Shown here: piece after piece, positions 51,105 to 59,380 of the stretch | How the letters are laid out: every line of letters begins with the position of its first letter | Numbering within the stretch: the first letter of the stretch is position 1 | Source of the DNA: Candidatus Saccharimonadota bacterium | Lineage (GTDB): Bacteria; Patescibacteriota; Saccharimonadia; Saccharimonadales; Saccharimonadaceae | Direction of reading: 5' to 3' | Length of the DNA stretch: 64,000 nucleotides | NCBI GenBank assembly: GCA_030528625.1 | Contig: JAUMYN010000002.1 | Coordinates: 62,001 to 126,000 of the forward strand | Made by a program: the position numbers and the translations under genes | Notes under the pieces: model-generated | What the model saw: the letters and a program-made list of their open reading frames with translations, nothing else | The model's database searches: none | What the model was told of the DNA's origin: nothing

Positions 51105-52178
51105 ATGAGATTATTGGGAATCGAATCCAGTTGCGACGAAACGGCAGCAGCGGTGGTCGAGGACGGCCAGCGGCTACTGAGTAATGTGGTGCATTCGCAG
51201 ATCGATATTCATGCTGAATACGGCGGGGTTATTCCAGAAATTGCCGCCCGCAGCCACCTGGAGGTTATCAATCCAGTGATCAACAAGGCACTGAGTGACG
51301 CCGGCTGCACCTGGGACGATATTGACGCTATTGCCGTCACCTATGCGCCAGGACTGATCGGTTCGCTGCTGATTGGCACGCTGGCCGCTCGCACCCTGGC
51401 GATTATTCATCGCAAGACGTTGTACAAAATACATCATGTAGAGGCGCATGTCTACGCGAATTTTATTACTCAGCAAGATGAAGGAGCGGCAACACCCCTG
51501 ACCCTTCCGGCCGCGCAGCCCACCTTCCCGCTCCTCTCGCTCATTGTCTCCGGCGGGCACTCGCAGCTGGTGCTGTTCCGCAGCCACGGCGATTACCAAC
51601 TGATTGGCCAAACCCAAGACGACGCCGTCGGCGAAGCCTTCGACAAAGTCGCCAAAATCCTTGGCCTGCCCTACCCCGGCGGCCCCGCAATCGCCAAAGC
51701 CGCCGAACAGGGCGACCCCCAGGCCTTTCACCTCCCTACCGCCAAGCTCCAAGGCAAGTACGATTTTTCCTTCTCCGGCCTCAAGACAGCCGTTCTGAGG
51801 GCTGTGCAGCGCGAAGTGGGCAAAGACTTCACCTTTCCGTCTCACCGGCTTCCAGCGCTCGTAGGCGACGAATTACGGCATAATATGGCCGCCTCCTTCC
51901 AATACATTGCCATCAAAACGCTGGTTGATAAAACTCGCCAGGCTTACGATGATTTCCAGCCAGCCTCGGTGGTCATCGCTGGTGGTGTGGCCGCTAACCA
52001 AGAACTGCGCCGCCAACTACGCCAGGCACTGCCAATTGACATTGACTACGCACCCATCCAACTCTGCACTGACAATGCCGCCATGATTGCCGCTCTCGGC
52101 TACTACCGCGCTCAGATCGACACGCCCGCCGACCCCTATGACCTTGAGGTGCAGCCCAGCCTTTCCATGGCCGCCTAG
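51105..52178 (+). CDS. tsaD: tRNA N6-adenosine threonylcarbamoyltransferase
   Basis: 357 aa, installs t6A37 on ANN-decoding tRNAs with TsaB/TsaE. It has the family N-terminus LLGIESSCDETAAAVV, the metal-binding pair in HHVEAHVYAN, SGGHSQLVL, YPGGPAIAKAAEQG and the final IAGGVAANQELRRQL/LCTDNAAMIAALGYY. A ~25-residue insertion after AHVYANFI is modestly unusual. Its end overlaps the convergent FemAB gene by 4 bases. Confidence 0.98.
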   Translation: MRLLGIESSCDETAAAVVEDGQRLLSNVVHSQIDIHAEYGGVIPEIAARSHLEVINPVINKALSDAGCTWDDIDAIAVTYAPGLIGSLLIGTLAARTLAIIHRKTLYKIHHVEAHVYANFITQQDEGAATPLTLPAAQPTFPLLSLIVSGGHSQLVLFRSHGDYQLIGQTQDDAVGEAFDKVAKILGLPYPGGPAIAKAAEQGDPQAFHLPTAKLQGKYDFSFSGLKTAVLRAVQREVGKDFTFPSHRLPALVGDELRHNMAASFQYIAIKTLVDKTRQAYDDFQPASVVIAGGVAANQELRRQLRQALPIDIDYAPIQLCTDNAAMIAALGYYRAQIDTPADPYDLEVQPSLSMAA

Positions 52179-53401
52179 CGTGCCCACGACCGAATAGCGC
52201 GCAGCCAACGCACCAATCGATGCCTGGCTGGTCGCAGTACCGCCTCATAGCAGGCTGCTCGACGTTCCAGCTGCCCCTGAAAGCCCAGCTTAAACTGATA
52301 CACCCCCTCTTGGTCATTCTTGCCGTTAAAATGCCCGTTGGTGCCATAAAAATCATAGACGCTCACACCCTGAGCAGCCGCCAGACACAGCGCATGGTGC
52401 TGCAATAGATACGGTGCATTCAAAAAGCCGTACTGCTTATCTGAACCGCCCAAAAAATAGGTCATACTCGGGCCAATACGCATAAAAATACCGCTCGCCA
52501 GGGGGAGATAGGTAACGTCCGATGGTATACCTGCCAGCCGTCGCTCCAACCCCGCCTGCTGGTCGCGCAGTTTGCGGCGTTTCGCGTCGTCGCCTGCTCG
52601 GGTCTGCTGCTCCTGCACCGCCCGCAGCTCCGCCTGTGTGTCCGCCCGCAGCCGCGCCGCGTCAACCCGTGCCAATAAAAACTGCGCCTGCTCTCTCGAA
52701 AACAGCGTAAAAAATTGCTGATAAAACGCCTTATTGCGTCCGTCAAACTGTCGACGATCAGCGGTTGCTATCATTAGCGACGCAAACTCGTCCAACTGCT
52801 CAACATCAGTCAGCTCGACCACCTCCACTCCATATTTCAGCGCCGAGCGCACCCCGCGGCGGGTTTTGGCGTTATAGCTTGCCAACAGCTCCTCAGCGCT
52901 CACCCTCACCCCTGGCGTCAAAGATTTGGTATAAAACCAGCGCTGAAACTTATCGCCACTATCCGTCAGGTGAGTTGGCACCAGACGAAATCCTGCCCGC
53001 AAAATGGCTTGGATGGCCGCTTCACCCTGCGGATCGTCCTGCATATGCTGATGATCCACCCCTGTTGCGAGCACCACTGGCGGCTGCAAGCGCAGACTCA
53101 AGCCGCCCTGCCGCTTCACATACTGGCGCAGCTCACTCGCCGCTTCCGTCACCAAATCGTCATCACTATAATCAAGCACCGGCCCCTGTAAGCACTCGTA
53201 TTCATACCCAAAGGGCGTCTTCCAAGCGATCAACGCCGCCACGCCAACCAACGCCGTTTTGCGCCACAGCCCCACCAGCTCGGTACGCCAGCCCGCCCGC
53301 GCCAGTCGCGCCGTATTGGCCGGTGTCTGCACAAAGGTGCCATACGGACTCTGCTCCAAAAACGCCAGCATTTGTTCTGGACTTATCTCTGCAATTCGCA
53401 T
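52175..53401 (-). CDS. FemAB-type peptidyltransferase (peptidoglycan bridge or similar)
   Basis: 408 aa. Two GNAT-like halves separated by a coiled coil (RADTQAELRAVQEQQTRAGDDAKRRKLRDQQAGLERRL, residues ~250-295), as in FemA/FemX. SALKYGVEVVELTDVEQLDEFASLM and the C-terminal DFYGTNGHFNGKNDQEGVYQFKLGFQGQ are family motifs. It uses aminoacyl-tRNA to add residues to the lipid II stem peptide. TACTAT lies 6 bases before ATG. A second FemAB gene lies divergently next to it. Confidence 0.9.
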   Translation of the reverse strand: MRIAEISPEQMLAFLEQSPYGTFVQTPANTARLARAGWRTELVGLWRKTALVGVAALIAWKTPFGYEYECLQGPVLDYSDDDLVTEAASELRQYVKRQGGLSLRLQPPVVLATGVDHQHMQDDPQGEAAIQAILRAGFRLVPTHLTDSGDKFQRWFYTKSLTPGVRVSAEELLASYNAKTRRGVRSALKYGVEVVELTDVEQLDEFASLMIATADRRQFDGRNKAFYQQFFTLFSREQAQFLLARVDAARLRADTQAELRAVQEQQTRAGDDAKRRKLRDQQAGLERRLAGIPSDVTYLPLASGIFMRIGPSMTYFLGGSDKQYGFLNAPYLLQHHALCLAAAQGVSVYDFYGTNGHFNGKNDQEGVYQFKLGFQGQLERRAACYEAVLRPARHRLVRWLRAIRSWAR

Positions 53402-53503
53402 ACTTCTATAGTACCACTATGCTACAATGAGAAACGAAAGACAGTTTAATGGGTTGACAATTACCTCTGTTATTGTCACCATTATGTTGTGGAGGTTACA
53501 ACA

Positions 53504-54421
53504 GTGCAGCATCACTTTTTACAATCAACCGCCTGGCAGGCATTTCAGGAAGCGCTGGGGCGCACCACCTTTCGCCGCTCTGGCAACGGTTGGGAATTTC
53601 TCGCCATACTGGAGCGCGGCAAGGGCAATGCCCGCCTCTACTGCCCGTACGGTCCAGCAGCGCGTGACACCCAAGCCTTTCACGCGGCGGTGGATGCCCT
53701 GGTGAAACTAGCAAAGTCCAAACAAGTCACGTTTGTGCGCGTCGAACCAACAGCGCCAGAGTTTGCAGCGCAGCTCAGACAACAGGGGTGGAAAAAAGTT
53801 ACCTACCAACACCTCCAACCAGCTCATACTAATATCGTTGACCTCTCTCAGGATAGTGATGCCCTGCTTTCCGCCATCGGTTCATCAAATCGCAACCTGT
53901 TTCGCAACTATCAGAAGAAGGGGCTCGTCATACATCAATCAACCGATCCGGAGCAGATCAGCATTTTCCTAGAGCTCATCCACAAGGTCGCCGCACGAAC
54001 CGGTATGCGACCCCATGCTGACCACTATTTCATCCAGCAAGCCAAAACCCTCTTCCCTCTCGGCGCGGGATCGCTGTTCTATGTTACCCATCAAGACACG
54101 CCCATCACTGCCAGCATCGTCTATGACGACGCCACGACTCGCTACTATGCCCACACTGGCAACGACAGCGATTATACCAAGCAGCGTGGCGGCAATATTC
54201 TCATTCCTCATATGATGCTTGATGCAAAAGAAAAAGGCCTACAGTATTTCGACTTTTACGGGGTGGCACCGCCGGATGCTCCAAACACCCATCCCTGGAG
54301 CGGCTTCAGCGCATTCAAGCGCTCCTTTGGCGGCGATGATCTTTCCTATGGTGGCATTTGGGAGTTACCTCTACAGCCTGCCAAATACTGGCTGTATCGC
54401 GCCTATCAAACCCTCCGCTAG
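53504..54421 (+). CDS. FemAB/FemX-like peptidyltransferase lacking the coiled coil
   Basis: 305 aa. STAWQAFQEALGRTTFRRSGNGWEFLAILERGKG, the GSSNRNLFRNYQKKGLVIHQS segment and DFYGVAPPDAPNTHPWSGFSAFKRSFGGDDLSYGG are typical of the FemAB/MurM family. It is shorter than the neighbouring FemAB protein because the coiled-coil insert is missing. GTG start at 53504 with GGAGG 8 bases upstream; no ATG exists at that position. The two transferases probably act in turn on the same bridge. Confidence 0.88.
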   Translation: MQHHFLQSTAWQAFQEALGRTTFRRSGNGWEFLAILERGKGNARLYCPYGPAARDTQAFHAAVDALVKLAKSKQVTFVRVEPTAPEFAAQLRQQGWKKVTYQHLQPAHTNIVDLSQDSDALLSAIGSSNRNLFRNYQKKGLVIHQSTDPEQISIFLELIHKVAARTGMRPHADHYFIQQAKTLFPLGAGSLFYVTHQDTPITASIVYDDATTRYYAHTGNDSDYTKQRGGNILIPHMMLDAKEKGLQYFDFYGVAPPDAPNTHPWSGFSAFKRSFGGDDLSYGGIWELPLQPAKYWLYRAYQTLR

Positions 54422-54456
54422 CCCCCTGCTCTGTGGTATCACGCATCAAACTGTGT

Positions 54457-54462
54457 TATACT
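54457..54462 (+). promoter_or_regulatory. -10 box of valS
   Basis: TATACT about 130 bases before the valS ATG, giving a leader of about 123 bases, unusually long for this window. Confidence 0.6.
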
Positions 54463-54468
54463 AGAGAG

Positions 54469-54591
54469 CGAAGATAAACACACGGAGACAAACCATCAGC
54501 GAGTAGCGATGTAGGGAGTTCCACGTGGAGATTTCTCATTGTTATTTGTGGTGGTTTTTCCATGTGAAAAACTAATGCGGGAATCAGACAC
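54469..54591 (+). promoter_or_regulatory. Structured valS leader (candidate attenuator)
   Basis: Holds a 7-bp hairpin GTTTTTC-CATGT-GAAAAAC (54554-54572), a CCACGTGG palindrome, a GTG-GTG-GTT Val triplet run (54548-54556) and start-stop pairs ATG-TAG and ATG-TGA. No T-box sequence is recognisable. Role inferred only. Confidence 0.35.
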
Positions 54592-57150
54592 ATGCAATTA
54601 GCGAAACAATACACCCCAAATGACTATGAGCCGGACATTTATGCCCTCTGGGAGACCAGCAACGCCTTTGCGCCTACCGGTCAAGGCCGCCCCTATGGCG
54701 TCGTTATGCCGCCGCCCAACGCCAACGGCAACCTTCATATCGGCCACGCACTAGATATGAATCTCAAGGATATTTTGGTGCGCTATCACCGCATGAAGGG
54801 AGATGATGCGGTGTTTATCCCCGGGGCTGACCATGCCGGCTTCGAAACCTGGGTAGTCTACGAAAAAGAACTAGCCAAAACAGGCAAGAGTCGCTTTGAC
54901 TTCAGTCGCGAGCAGCTCTATAGCCAGGTGTGGAATTTCGTAGATGAGAAGCGGGGCAATATGGAATTGCAGCTGCGCGCCCTCGGAGTGAGCGCCTCGT
55001 GGCGGCATATGACCTTTACGCTGGATGACAAGGTAGTCAGTACGGTGTACGACACCTTTCAGCGGCTGTGGCAGGACGGCCTGGTGTACCGCGGCGAACG
55101 AATCGTCAACTACTGCACAACCCACCAGACCAGCTTCGCCGATATTGAGGTAGAACACCAAACAGAGCAGGGCACGCTATGGCGTATCGCCTATCCAACT
55201 CTCGACAAGATCGGCGAAATTATCGTAGCCACGACGCGGCCAGAAACCATGCTGGGCGACGTGGCCGTGGCGGTGCACCCCGACGACGAGCGCTACAAAC
55301 ACCTAATCGGTACCAGGGTGCTGCTGCCGATTGTCGATAGGGAAATCCCTATTATCGCCGACGAATACGTCGATCCAGCCTATGGTACTGGCGCGGTGAA
55401 AATTACTCCAGCGCATGATCCGAACGACTTTGATATCGGTCTGCGGCACGAGCTGCCGCTGCGTAAAGTGATCGATCACGAGGGGCGAATGATCAATGTA
55501 CCACCCCAGTTCCTCGGCCTGACAGCTGCCGATGCCCGGCAGCGCGTCCTAGCATCGCTCCAGGCGGCTGAACTACGCCGCGGCGAACAGTCTATTGAGC
55601 ATGCCGTCGCTCACTGCTATAAATGCGGCAGCGTGATTGAGCCGATGGTGAAGGATCAGTGGTTCATCAAGGTTAGGCCGCTAGCCGAGCGAGCCATCGC
55701 CGCGCTCAGGGCAGGGGAGATTGCCTTTTACCCAGTATCAAAACGCCAGGAACTGATCGCTTATCTGGAGCAACTGAAAGACTGGAATATCAGCCGCCAA
55801 ATTCCGTGGGGTATCCCGATTCCAGCCTTTGTAAACGAAGCCGATCCGTCTGATTGGATATTCGACACTCGCACCAGCGAGCCAAAGATTGTTGTAAATG
55901 GCACAACATATATCAGAGAAGAAGACACCTTCGACACCTGGTTCTCCTCTGGCCAGTGGCCGTTTATCGTCACCGATTATCTGGACGGCGGGGAATTGGC
56001 GCGTTTCTTCCCGGCCAGCCTGATGGAAACCGGCATGGACCTTATGCGCGCCTGGGTGGCTCGGATGATTATGCTGAGCCTCTACCGCACGGGCAAAATA
56101 CCGTTCAAGGACGTCTACTTGCACGGCATGGTGAACGACGAGCACAACCAAAAAATGTCCAAATCTAAGGGCAACGTTATCAATCCGATGGAAATGGTGG
56201 CCGAGTACGGCTCAGACGCGCTACGTCTCGGCATTATTAGCGGCCGCGCACCGGCCCAGCACCAAGCCTTTAACCGCGGAGCGGTCATCGCTGGGCGCAA
56301 TTTTTGTAACAAGCTGTGGAATATTGCCCGCTTTGTGGAGGCGCAGATTGGCGACAATCATGTTATTGTACCGCTGGAGCCGCAGACGCCAGCCGATCAC
56401 TGGATTATTCGCCAGCTCAACAATGCTGTCAACGACACGGCCGTAAAATTAGAGCAGTATCGCTTCTCAGAGGCCGCAGAAACCGTTTATCACGCTATTT
56501 GGGATGATGTGGCGGATTGGTACATTGAGGCCTCTAAAACGGCTATCAATCGGCCGCTGCTCTCGTGGGTGCTGGCGACCAGTCTGCAAATGACCCATCC
56601 GTTTGCGCCATTTGTCACCGAAACCATCTGGCAAACGCTGAATTATACTGACGGCATCCTGATGCGTGAAAAGTGGCCTACCCCTGAAGCATACGATGAG
56701 ATTGCCGCTGAGCAGTTTGAACAGCTAAAAACGCTGGTGACCGAAGGCCGCTGGGTGATTACTGAGCTGCCGGGCAATAAGAAATACCGTTTGCTCTACG
56801 GCACTGATAGCCTGATCGCTGATAACGCCGATACGATTAAGCATCTGATGCGCCTCGAGGCGATTGAACACACCGATCAGCCGCGCGGTTTGCGTCTGGC
56901 TAGCCTCAACAGGGAAGCGTGGCTAGATATTGACGCCGAAACGCTGTATCAGCATCAGTCAAATCTAGAGCTGCGCCTCGTGGAGGCTCGCCGTCTCAAA
57001 GCGGCGCTAGAAGCACGCCTGGCCAATGACGCTTATTTGGCGAAAGCGCCAGCACACCTGGTTGAAGAAACGCGCCAACACCTCACCGAGCAAGCCGGGC
57101 TGATTGACCGCCTAGTGCACGAGCTTGAGGTGATTGGCGTCGGCCCGTAG
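54592..57150 (+). CDS. valS: Valyl-tRNA synthetase
   Basis: 852 aa class I synthetase: NANGNLHIGHALDMNLKDIL (HIGH), editing domain with TTRPETMLGDVAVAVHPDDERY, NQKMSKSKGNVINP (KMSKS), anticodon-binding domain and the C-terminal coiled-coil arm (NLELRLVEARRLKAALEARLANDAYLAKAPAHLVEE). YKCGSVIEPM holds half of the zinc motif. It charges tRNA-Val and edits Thr-tRNA. The leader is long and structured, suggesting regulation by charging. Confidence 0.98.
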   Translation: MQLAKQYTPNDYEPDIYALWETSNAFAPTGQGRPYGVVMPPPNANGNLHIGHALDMNLKDILVRYHRMKGDDAVFIPGADHAGFETWVVYEKELAKTGKSRFDFSREQLYSQVWNFVDEKRGNMELQLRALGVSASWRHMTFTLDDKVVSTVYDTFQRLWQDGLVYRGERIVNYCTTHQTSFADIEVEHQTEQGTLWRIAYPTLDKIGEIIVATTRPETMLGDVAVAVHPDDERYKHLIGTRVLLPIVDREIPIIADEYVDPAYGTGAVKITPAHDPNDFDIGLRHELPLRKVIDHEGRMINVPPQFLGLTAADARQRVLASLQAAELRRGEQSIEHAVAHCYKCGSVIEPMVKDQWFIKVRPLAERAIAALRAGEIAFYPVSKRQELIAYLEQLKDWNISRQIPWGIPIPAFVNEADPSDWIFDTRTSEPKIVVNGTTYIREEDTFDTWFSSGQWPFIVTDYLDGGELARFFPASLMETGMDLMRAWVARMIMLSLYRTGKIPFKDVYLHGMVNDEHNQKMSKSKGNVINPMEMVAEYGSDALRLGIISGRAPAQHQAFNRGAVIAGRNFCNKLWNIARFVEAQIGDNHVIVPLEPQTPADHWIIRQLNNAVNDTAVKLEQYRFSEAAETVYHAIWDDVADWYIEASKTAINRPLLSWVLATSLQMTHPFAPFVTETIWQTLNYTDGILMREKWPTPEAYDEIAAEQFEQLKTLVTEGRWVITELPGNKKYRLLYGTDSLIADNADTIKHLMRLEAIEHTDQPRGLRLASLNREAWLDIDAETLYQHQSNLELRLVEARRLKAALEARLANDAYLAKAPAHLVEETRQHLTEQAGLIDRLVHELEVIGVGP

Positions 57151-57160
57151 GCCGCTCCGC

Positions 57161-57508
57161 CTAGTCGATCAGGAGTCGATGCCCATCAATATCGCTGTTG
57201 CCATGTGCCGTGCGTTTCTGATGGGCATGACGGCGGTCGTTGCCGCGCGGCGTCGACCGGGGATTGTGCCGCCCCTCCTTGACCACCTTGGCCAGCGACG
57301 GCTCCTCGGCGTGGGTATGCGGAGTAGAGCCAGGGCGCAATCGAGCTGCTTCGGCTGTTTCATTGGCTGGGCCGCTGTCGGCATGAGCCGAGCTCACTGC
57401 TGAAACCAGCGCCTTGTCCACATTGGTATCGTGCAAGAACACCCCGCAGGCCGTCGTCAGGCTCAGGAGCATAGTCAGGGGAGTGAGGAGCTGAGTAAAT
57501 TGATTCAT
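57161..57508 (-). CDS. Small putative lipoprotein, 115 aa
   Basis: MNQFTQLLTPLTMLLSLTTA|CGVFLHD: short hydrophobic signal with a Cys at residue 21 in a weak lipobox (LTTAC). The remainder is polar and His-, Arg- and Asn-rich, probably disordered; no domain. No Shine-Dalgarno, but a good TTGACA-17-TAATAT promoter lies 50 bases upstream. Its 3' end almost touches valS (convergent). Confidence 0.65.
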   Translation of the reverse strand: MNQFTQLLTPLTMLLSLTTACGVFLHDTNVDKALVSAVSSAHADSGPANETAEAARLRPGSTPHTHAEEPSLAKVVKEGRHNPRSTPRGNDRRHAHQKRTAHGNSDIDGHRLLID

Positions 57509-57558
57509 GTGCTTGTTTCTTGTTTATGTTAGCTCGCCCTCGCGGGGCACTAATCATC

Positions 57559-57587
57559 ATATTAGCACAAGCTTTATTTTTTGTCAA
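57559..57587 (-). promoter_or_regulatory. Promoter of the small lipoprotein gene
   Basis: TTGACA (57582-57587), 17 bases, extended TGC-TAATAT (57559-57564). The leader contains a TAG-GCCC/GGGC-CTA-type hairpin. Confidence 0.75.
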
Positions 57588-57678
57588 GTATATGTACTGT
57601 GGCTTTAGTATCGACTCACTCAAACCACCTGGTTTTACCATAAAACAAGCCCCTATCGGGACTTTTGAACTATCATAC

Positions 57679-57766
57679 TGGCGGAAGGGGAGGGATTCGA
57701 ACCCTCGATGGGTCGCCCCATGCCGGTTTTCAAGACCGGTACCTTCAACCACTCGGTCACCCTTCC
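57679..57766 (-). tRNA. tRNA-Ser (anticodon TGA)
   Basis: 88 bases, long variable arm. Acceptor GGAAGGG/CCCTTCC, anticodon loop CTTGAAA, T-arm GAGGG-TTCGAAT-CCCTC, discriminator G, encoded CCA. It reads UCA and other UCN codons by wobble. Confidence 0.95.
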
Positions 57767-57775
57767 AGATGTATT

Positions 57776-57868
57776 TGGCGGAGGAGGGGAGATTCGAACT
57801 CCCGCTCCAGGTTTCCCCGGACTAACGATTTAGCAAACCGTCCCCTTCAGCCACTTGGGTACTCCTCC
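57776..57868 (-). tRNA. tRNA-Ser (anticodon GCT)
   Basis: 93 bases, long variable arm. Acceptor GGAGGAG/CTCCTCC, anticodon loop TTGCTAA, discriminator G, encoded CCA. It reads AGC/AGU. Nine bases from the preceding tRNA-Ser gene, so probably one transcript. Confidence 0.95.
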
Positions 57869-57970
57869 GTATTGCCTCGGTATCACCGAATGCACTATGG
57901 CAAGTGTACCACATATTCGCGCCGATGGATAGACCCCGGCGAGCCATTTGGCATCGCGGCAGCGGTATAT

Positions 57971-57998
57971 TTGACATTTTCGGCATAATCGGTATAAT
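57971..57998 (+). promoter_or_regulatory. Promoter of the VirB2-like gene (leaderless type)
   Basis: TTGACA (57971-57976), 16 bases, TATAAT (57993-57998), then 7 bases to ATG 58006. Confidence 0.85.
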
Positions 57999-58005
57999 AC
58001 ATAGT

Positions 58006-58410
58006 ATGAAGACGCTGTTTCATTCTTTCGTCAAAATCGGCCTAGCTTTCGGGCTTTGTTCCCTGATTATCGCGACGCCAGCCCTGGCGTTGGGCGAAAC
58101 GGGCGCCCAAGGCGGAGTCAATGCCGCTCGCGGCGCGGGCGTTCCTGGCAATTTGGTGGGCGACGAAAGCTCTATCGTGCGTCAGATCGTGAATATTATG
58201 CTGTATGTCATAGGGGTACTGAGCGTAATTATGCTGATTTATGGCGGGCTGCGTTATGTGGTTTCTGGCGGCCAAAAAGAAGCCGTCACCAACGCCAAAA
58301 ACACCATTCTCTACGCACTGATCGGTCTGCTTATCGCTCTCTTTGCCTGGGCGATGGTCAAATTTGTCCTTGACGCCGCACTTGGCTTTAGTGGCGGCAC
58401 TGACGTCTAG
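58006..58410 (+). CDS. TrbC/VirB2-like small membrane protein
   Basis: 134 aa. Signal sequence (residues ~1-28, ending TPALALG), a short Gly/Ala-rich loop, then two membrane helices (IVNIMLYVIGVLSVIMLIYGGLRYVVSGG and ILYALIGLLIALFAWAMVKFVLDAALG) separated by a basic loop (QKEAVTNAKNT). This is the size and topology of VirB2/TrbC pilin subunits of type IV secretion systems. No other T4SS genes are visible here. Promoter and start arrangement indicate a leaderless, probably strongly expressed mRNA. Confidence 0.85.
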   Translation: MKTLFHSFVKIGLAFGLCSLIIATPALALGETGAQGGVNAARGAGVPGNLVGDESSIVRQIVNIMLYVIGVLSVIMLIYGGLRYVVSGGQKEAVTNAKNTILYALIGLLIALFAWAMVKFVLDAALGFSGGTDV

Positions 58411-58434
58411 GGTGACGCGACATAATGCTCGTGC

Positions 58435-58440
58435 TATACT
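58435..58440 (+). promoter_or_regulatory. -10 box of the two-helix membrane protein gene
   Basis: Extended TGC-TATACT, 6 bases before ATG 58447. Confidence 0.65.
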
Positions 58441-58446
58441 GAAGCC

Positions 58447-58944
58447 ATGGACACACAACCCGATACCACCCCTCGCACCGACTTGACGCAGCCATTTTCA
58501 TGGCAGGCACCCGACAGCATTCCAGTGCAGCGCGGATTGACCTGGCATGTGATATTTATCACCGCCACCCTGGGATTGATGCTCCTGGCGCTGTTCGTCT
58601 TCAAGAGCTGGACGTTCTTTATTCTGCTGCCGATCATGGCCCTGGCGTTACTGCTACTGAATGCCAAACCGCCAACTATGATTACTTACGCCATTAGCCC
58701 CAAGGGCGTCTATGTGGGCGATAAGCTGTATGATTTTAGCGAGTTTCGCTCGTTCGGCCTCATTGAGTACCAATCTCAACATTCGGCGGTACTACTGCCA
58801 GTGCGGCGCTTTTCACCAGCGGTAACGCTGTATTTTTCGGCTCAGGAGGGCGAGCAGGTGGTGGACATGCTGGGCGCTCGATTGCCGATGCAGCCGATGC
58901 AGCCAGATATCTTGGAAAAACTGATACGGATCATCAAGCTCTAG
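58447..58944 (+). CDS. Two-helix membrane protein, 165 aa
   Basis: N-terminal polar region, then two adjacent membrane helices (HVIFITATLGLMLLALFVF and FFILLPIMALALLLLNA) and a cytoplasmic PH-like beta-rich end (ITYAISPKGVYVGDKLYDFSEFRSFGLIEYQSQHSAVLLPVRRF). The end has the bacterial PH-domain flavour but is not assigned. It stands directly after the VirB2-like gene with its own -10 box. Confidence 0.75.
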   Translation: MDTQPDTTPRTDLTQPFSWQAPDSIPVQRGLTWHVIFITATLGLMLLALFVFKSWTFFILLPIMALALLLLNAKPPTMITYAISPKGVYVGDKLYDFSEFRSFGLIEYQSQHSAVLLPVRRFSPAVTLYFSAQEGEQVVDMLGARLPMQPMQPDILEKLIRIIKL

Positions 58945-58945
58945 C

Positions 58946-58974
58946 TTGTCGATCAGGTATAAGTGTGCTAGAAT
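58946..58974 (+). promoter_or_regulatory. Promoter of tRNA-Arg
   Basis: TTGTCG (58946-58951), 17 bases, extended TGC-TAGAAT (58969-58974), about 80 bases before the tRNA. Confidence 0.6.
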
Positions 58975-59061
58975 ACAATAGTTCAGCGGACGTCGTCATA
59001 CGGGCCGGTGAAAGCACTTTATATTTTTGTTACGGCCCGAGGTTTTACCGAACGGCTGTAT

Positions 59062-59138
59062 GCACCCGTAGCTCAGCTGGATAGAGCGTTGGCTTGCGGA
59101 GCCAAAGGTCGTACGTTCGAATCGTGCCGGGTGTACCA
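59062..59138 (+). tRNA. tRNA-Arg (anticodon GCG)
   Basis: 77 bases. Acceptor GCACCCG/CGGGTGT, D-arm GCTC...GAGC, anticodon stem TTGGC/GCCAA around TTGCGGA, T-arm GTACG-TTCGAAT-CGTGC, discriminator A, encoded CCA. G34 rather than the usual A34 (inosine) is unusual for bacteria. Confidence 0.93.
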
Positions 59139-59195
59139 AGTTGTTATCAAAGCGTCGCATCAGGCGGCGTTTTTTGTTATAATAGCTCATGGCGA

Positions 59196-59285
59196 GGAGA
59201 GGTGCAGGAGTGGTTGAACTGGCCGCTCTCGAAAAGCGGTAAGGCCTCACGGCCTTCGAGGGTTCGAATCCCTCTCTCTCCGCCA
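59196..59285 (+). tRNA. tRNA-Ser (anticodon CGA)
   Basis: 90 bases, long variable arm (TAAGGCC...GGCC). Acceptor GGAGAGG/TCTCTCC, anticodon loop CTCGAAA, discriminator G, encoded CCA. It reads UCG. A TATAAT at about 59178-59183 is its likely -10 box. Confidence 0.95.
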
Positions 59286-59380
59286 GATAGAGCCCCATTT
59301 AGTCCTCGGCTATGCTGTCGAGGGCAATTTCTTTTGCTCGAGAGGTGTGTGATATAGTTATAGTCGGAAAGGGAACAGTC

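Noticed and set aside
54469-54591. T-box riboswitch before valS
   Set aside because: The T-box core (AGGGTGGNACCGCG-like) and a Stem I with a Val specifier could not be found; kept only as an unclassified structured leader.
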